From NCBI GenBank assembly GCA_965224435.1, contig OZ245048.1, positions 372,001 through 436,000 of the forward strand: 64,000 nucleotides of DNA, in the 5' to 3' direction. The notes below the pieces were generated by a model. The model had not been told where the DNA came from. It saw nothing but the letters and a program-made list of their open reading frames with translations, and did no database searches. The first letter of the stretch is position 1. Every line of letters begins with the position of its first letter. This DNA is from JAJRQY01 sp965224435 (lineage in GTDB: Bacteria; Actinomycetota; Acidimicrobiia; Acidimicrobiales; SZUA-35). Below are positions 62,180-64,000 of the stretch, one piece after another. The position numbers and the translations under genes were made by a program.

Positions 62180-62719
62180 GTGGTCGATAGTGCCCCCATT
62201 CGCGGTTCGGATCCTGCCTCAGTCCCGACTTGGGATGAGGTCGCCCATACGCATGGTCGTTTCATCTACAGCCTGGCCTATCGCCTTGCTGGCAATCACC
62301 ATGACGCCCAAGATCTGGTGCAAGAAGTGTTACTCCGAGTAAGACGAGGACTACGGACCTACCAACCCGGCAATCTCGAGGGTTGGCTGAGTCGGATCAC
62401 GACGAACGCTTTTCTCGACCGGGTGCGCAAGCAGAAACGCCGGCCAACCCAAGCTCTTCCCGATGATCCTGACCGGGTTATGGAAGGGTCTCCGGGCATC
62501 GAAGCGGAGATGGCTCAGCACGACTTGCCCGAAGACCTGCAGAAACTATTGGCGGATCTGCCTGCAGACTTTCGTGCGCCAGTGGTGCTGAAAGATGTGC
62601 TCGGATACTCCTATGAGGACATCGCTGAACAGTTGGATGTGCCTATCGGTACCGTCCGCAGCAGAATTCATCGAGGCAGATCGCGACTTCGCGACGCACT
62701 GGCCGTTCAAGAGATATGA
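62180..62719 (+). CDS. ECF RNA polymerase sigma factor (SigE-like)
   Basis: 179 residues, GTG start. Region 2: FIYSLAYRLAGNHHDAQDLVQEVLLRVRRGL and WLSRITTNAFLDRVRKQKRR (in parts). Region 4: LPADFRAPVVLKDVLGYSYEDIAEQLDVPIGTVRSRIHRGRSRLRDAL (helix-turn-helix). The organisation with a membrane anti-sigma overlapping by ATGA resembles sigE-rseA of mycobacteria, where tat and htrA genes are also nearby. Expected to respond to envelope stress. Confidence 0.92.
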   Translation: MVDSAPIRGSDPASVPTWDEVAHTHGRFIYSLAYRLAGNHHDAQDLVQEVLLRVRRGLRTYQPGNLEGWLSRITTNAFLDRVRKQKRRPTQALPDDPDRVMEGSPGIEAEMAQHDLPEDLQKLLADLPADFRAPVVLKDVLGYSYEDIAEQLDVPIGTVRSRIHRGRSRLRDALAVQEI

Positions 62720-63498
62720 CCGGGAACCCAACTAACGACGTGACTCCCTCAGCTGAGGACAGTGAGTTCGATGTCCCTGAATTCTTAGCGGAAGAGGAAT
62801 GGGAGGCTGGCATCGCCGGCCTGTTGGGTGGCATGGCCACGATCGATCCGCCTGAAGGCTTCATTGGTAACGCACTGGACCACCGACCGCTGTACGCAGG
62901 ACGCTCTGCGCTGATGGCCTCTCTGGTCTCTGTGGTTGCTGCTGTGGTGATCTTTGGATCGGGCGTGTTGGGCGATGATGTCGTGGTCCCGGATCTTGAA
63001 GCCTTGGTTGATCGCCACTCGTTCACCGAAGCAAGTCTGTTCGAAACCGTAATCCCGCTTGGATCAACCGATGAAGACAGATACGTGTTTGAACTGATCG
63101 AGGACGGTCCTGTTGCCGCTGACACACCTCTGCTCTTGCCTAGCGGCTTCGAGCTCGAGGCAAGCTTTAAGGGTCGGAATCTAGATCAGGCAGTCTTCAC
63201 CTCTGGCGGCGATGCAGTGTCGGTCTTCCAGGAACGCGGTCGGGTCGACTTCGAGCGTCTTGTCCAACAAGGGTTAACCAAGATTGACGGTGTCAATGCA
63301 TGGTCCGATCCCAGTCGAGACCTGGTGATCTTTCAGGCCGCCGAGTCAACCGTCACTATTATTGGCTTGCAGCCGGGGATGATGGGTGAAGTGGCAGCCA
63401 CCCTCGATCCTGAGTCTGACCTATCGACCTGGAGCAAGGTCGGCCAACGAATCAATCGAATGACCCGAGAACTCGGCTTCGCCGATGTGAGCGACTGA
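62716..63498 (+). CDS. Membrane anti-sigma factor with RseB-C-like domain
   Basis: 260 residues. Acidic cytoplasmic N-terminus (about 75 residues, containing EFLAEEEWEAGIAGLLGGM) without the HXXXCXXC zinc motif, one membrane span (ALMASLVSVVAAVVIFGSGVL), then an extracytoplasmic domain with PSGFELEASFKG, QAVFTSGGDAVSVFQERGRVDF and TIIGLQPGMMGEVAATL, which resembles the C-terminal domain of RseB/MucB. Starts by ATGA overlap with the sigma factor. Inferred: sequesters the sigma factor until envelope stress. Confidence 0.78.
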   Translation: MTGNPTNDVTPSAEDSEFDVPEFLAEEEWEAGIAGLLGGMATIDPPEGFIGNALDHRPLYAGRSALMASLVSVVAAVVIFGSGVLGDDVVVPDLEALVDRHSFTEASLFETVIPLGSTDEDRYVFELIEDGPVAADTPLLLPSGFELEASFKGRNLDQAVFTSGGDAVSVFQERGRVDFERLVQQGLTKIDGVNAWSDPSRDLVIFQAAESTVTIIGLQPGMMGEVAATLDPESDLSTWSKVGQRINRMTRELGFADVSD

Positions 63499-63499
63499 C

Positions 63500-63520
63500 C
63501 AGTCCCTCAAGCTAGGGCTG
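63500..63520. terminator. Possible hairpin after the sigma/anti-sigma pair
   Basis: cagtccct (63500-63507) with agggctg (63514-63520), one bulged base, loop caagct. In the convergent gap before the ArsI-like gene. Confidence 0.4.
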
Positions 63521-63560
63521 TCGAAGGCAGTGTTATCCAGCGCAGGCGAGACCAGCGCCG

Positions 63561-63968
63561 CTATTGGCAACAGCTGTGGCTCTGGACCACACGGTTCTCT
63601 TCGCCTTCTGCATCATCGGTCTTGACGTACCACTCCCAGCGTGAGCCGTCGGGACCGTGAACCCAGGTCTCAGTTTTCTCGGCGTAGCAGCAGAGGGTGT
63701 CGTCGACACCAGTTGTCTCCAGCCCGTCATCGCTCAGGCGTTGCTCAGCGGCGGTCACTTCCGCGGCGCTGTCGACCTCAACTCCGAGGTGGTTGATGGT
63801 GTGGCCATCATTGCCCTGGAACAAGACAAGCTTGAGGGGTGGATTCTCGATGATGAAGTTGGCGTAACCAGGCTTGATCTTGTTGGGCTCGGTAGCGAAC
63901 AATTTGCTGTAGAACTCGATGGACTCGTCGAAGTTGTCGACATTGAGGGCGAGCTGAAGCCGTGACAT
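63561..63968 (-). CDS. ArsI/CadI-type VOC protein
   Basis: 135 residues. VOC fold: LQLALNVDNFDESIEFYSKLF, LVLFQGNDGHTINHLGVEV (metal His), DDTLCCYAEKTETWVHGPDGSRWEWYVK (vicinal Cys and metal Glu). The CC pair followed by YA is a feature of ArsI C-As lyases, which cleave the carbon-arsenic bond of trivalent organoarsenicals; CadI proteins are close relatives. A further Cys pair ends the protein (SHSCCQ). Upstream sequence (right edge) is cut, so an ars operon cannot be confirmed. Confidence 0.85.
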   Translation of the reverse strand: MSRLQLALNVDNFDESIEFYSKLFATEPNKIKPGYANFIIENPPLKLVLFQGNDGHTINHLGVEVDSAAEVTAAEQRLSDDGLETTGVDDTLCCYAEKTETWVHGPDGSRWEWYVKTDDAEGEENRVVQSHSCCQ

Positions 63969-64000
63969 GGGTGATCCTTTGTGGGAGCGACGAATTCGAA

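Noticed and set aside
1..64000. tRNA or rRNA genes, IS elements, integrases, attachment sites
   Set aside because: I scanned all intergenic gaps and protein products and saw no cloverleaf-like sequence, transposase or recombinase.

Overview
The window looks like a chromosomal segment of a free-living, aerobic actinobacterium, most likely of the class Acidimicrobiia. This is inferred from a WhiB regulator, a GuaB3-type IMP dehydrogenase homologue, a one-polypeptide b558-type SdhC in an sdhCAB order, a LARTG cell-wall sorting signal, homologues of the mycobacterial Rv0958/Rv0959 pair, frequent GTG starts and many 4-bp ATGA/GTGA gene overlaps. It is gene-dense. I see no tRNA, rRNA, insertion sequence, integrase, phage gene or CRISPR array.

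Layout: 1-3.0 kb, end of an unknown gene, then guaB3-guaA (GMP synthesis). 3.0-6.4 kb, a TPR membrane protein, an EamA transporter and a secreted cysteine-repeat protein. 6.5-10.5 kb, PcrA/UvrD helicase, a CpdA-like phosphodiesterase and a membrane-anchored protein. 10.6-16.6 kb, sucCD with a good terminator, an amidase lipoprotein, purH and metF. 16.6-18.7 kb, a VOC protein and a divergent NTF2-like/Rieske oxygenase pair. 18.7-24.9 kb, a BMP-type nucleoside ABC importer followed convergently by a nucleoside-deaminase-like amidohydrolase. 25-34.2 kb, one giant surface protein gene (about 3,070 residues once frame-corrected: signal peptide, DUF11-like modules, seven SdrD-B-like modules, LARTG anchor) that is split by three single-base frameshifts. 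34.4-38.1 kb, a divergent heterodimeric ABC exporter. 38-40.9 kb, a small lipoprotein, mdh, an Fpg/Nei glycosylase and an SCP2-like protein. 41-46.7 kb, a pair of dynamin-like GTPases divergent from a channel-like protein and a DUF368 polyprenyl-phosphate translocase homologue. 46.8-50.3 kb, sdhCAB. 50.4-61.2 kb, a GH2-like protein that has lost its nucleophile, a MoxR/Mg-chelatase-type ATPase, a HAD phosphatase, a lipoprotein, an ABC-F/GH1-like/HAD operon (the GH1-like protein is also degenerate) and a VWA protein. 61.5-63.5 kb, whiB, tatA, an ECF sigma factor and its membrane anti-sigma factor. 63.6 kb, an ArsI/CadI-like VOC protein.

Functional themes: central metabolism (sucCD, mdh, sdhCAB), purine supply by synthesis (guaB3, guaA, purH, one-carbon metF) and by salvage (BMP importer plus deaminase), and envelope biology (adhesin, exporter, dynamins, DUF368 protein, amidase, Tat and extracytoplasmic sigma control).

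Most unusual signals: (1) a high density of short tandem repeats with a preferred 15-bp (five-codon) period, including an array between the two exporter genes that reads as a 25-residue mini-ORF with ATGA overlaps at both ends; (2) two unrelated glycosidase folds with missing nucleophiles near a MoxR/VWA pair; (3) five single-base frameshifts, one in sdhA, which probably reflect sequence errors; (4) a palindrome-rich whiB promoter region; (5) perfect or near-perfect hairpins in several intergenic gaps, including divergent ones where termination cannot be the reason.
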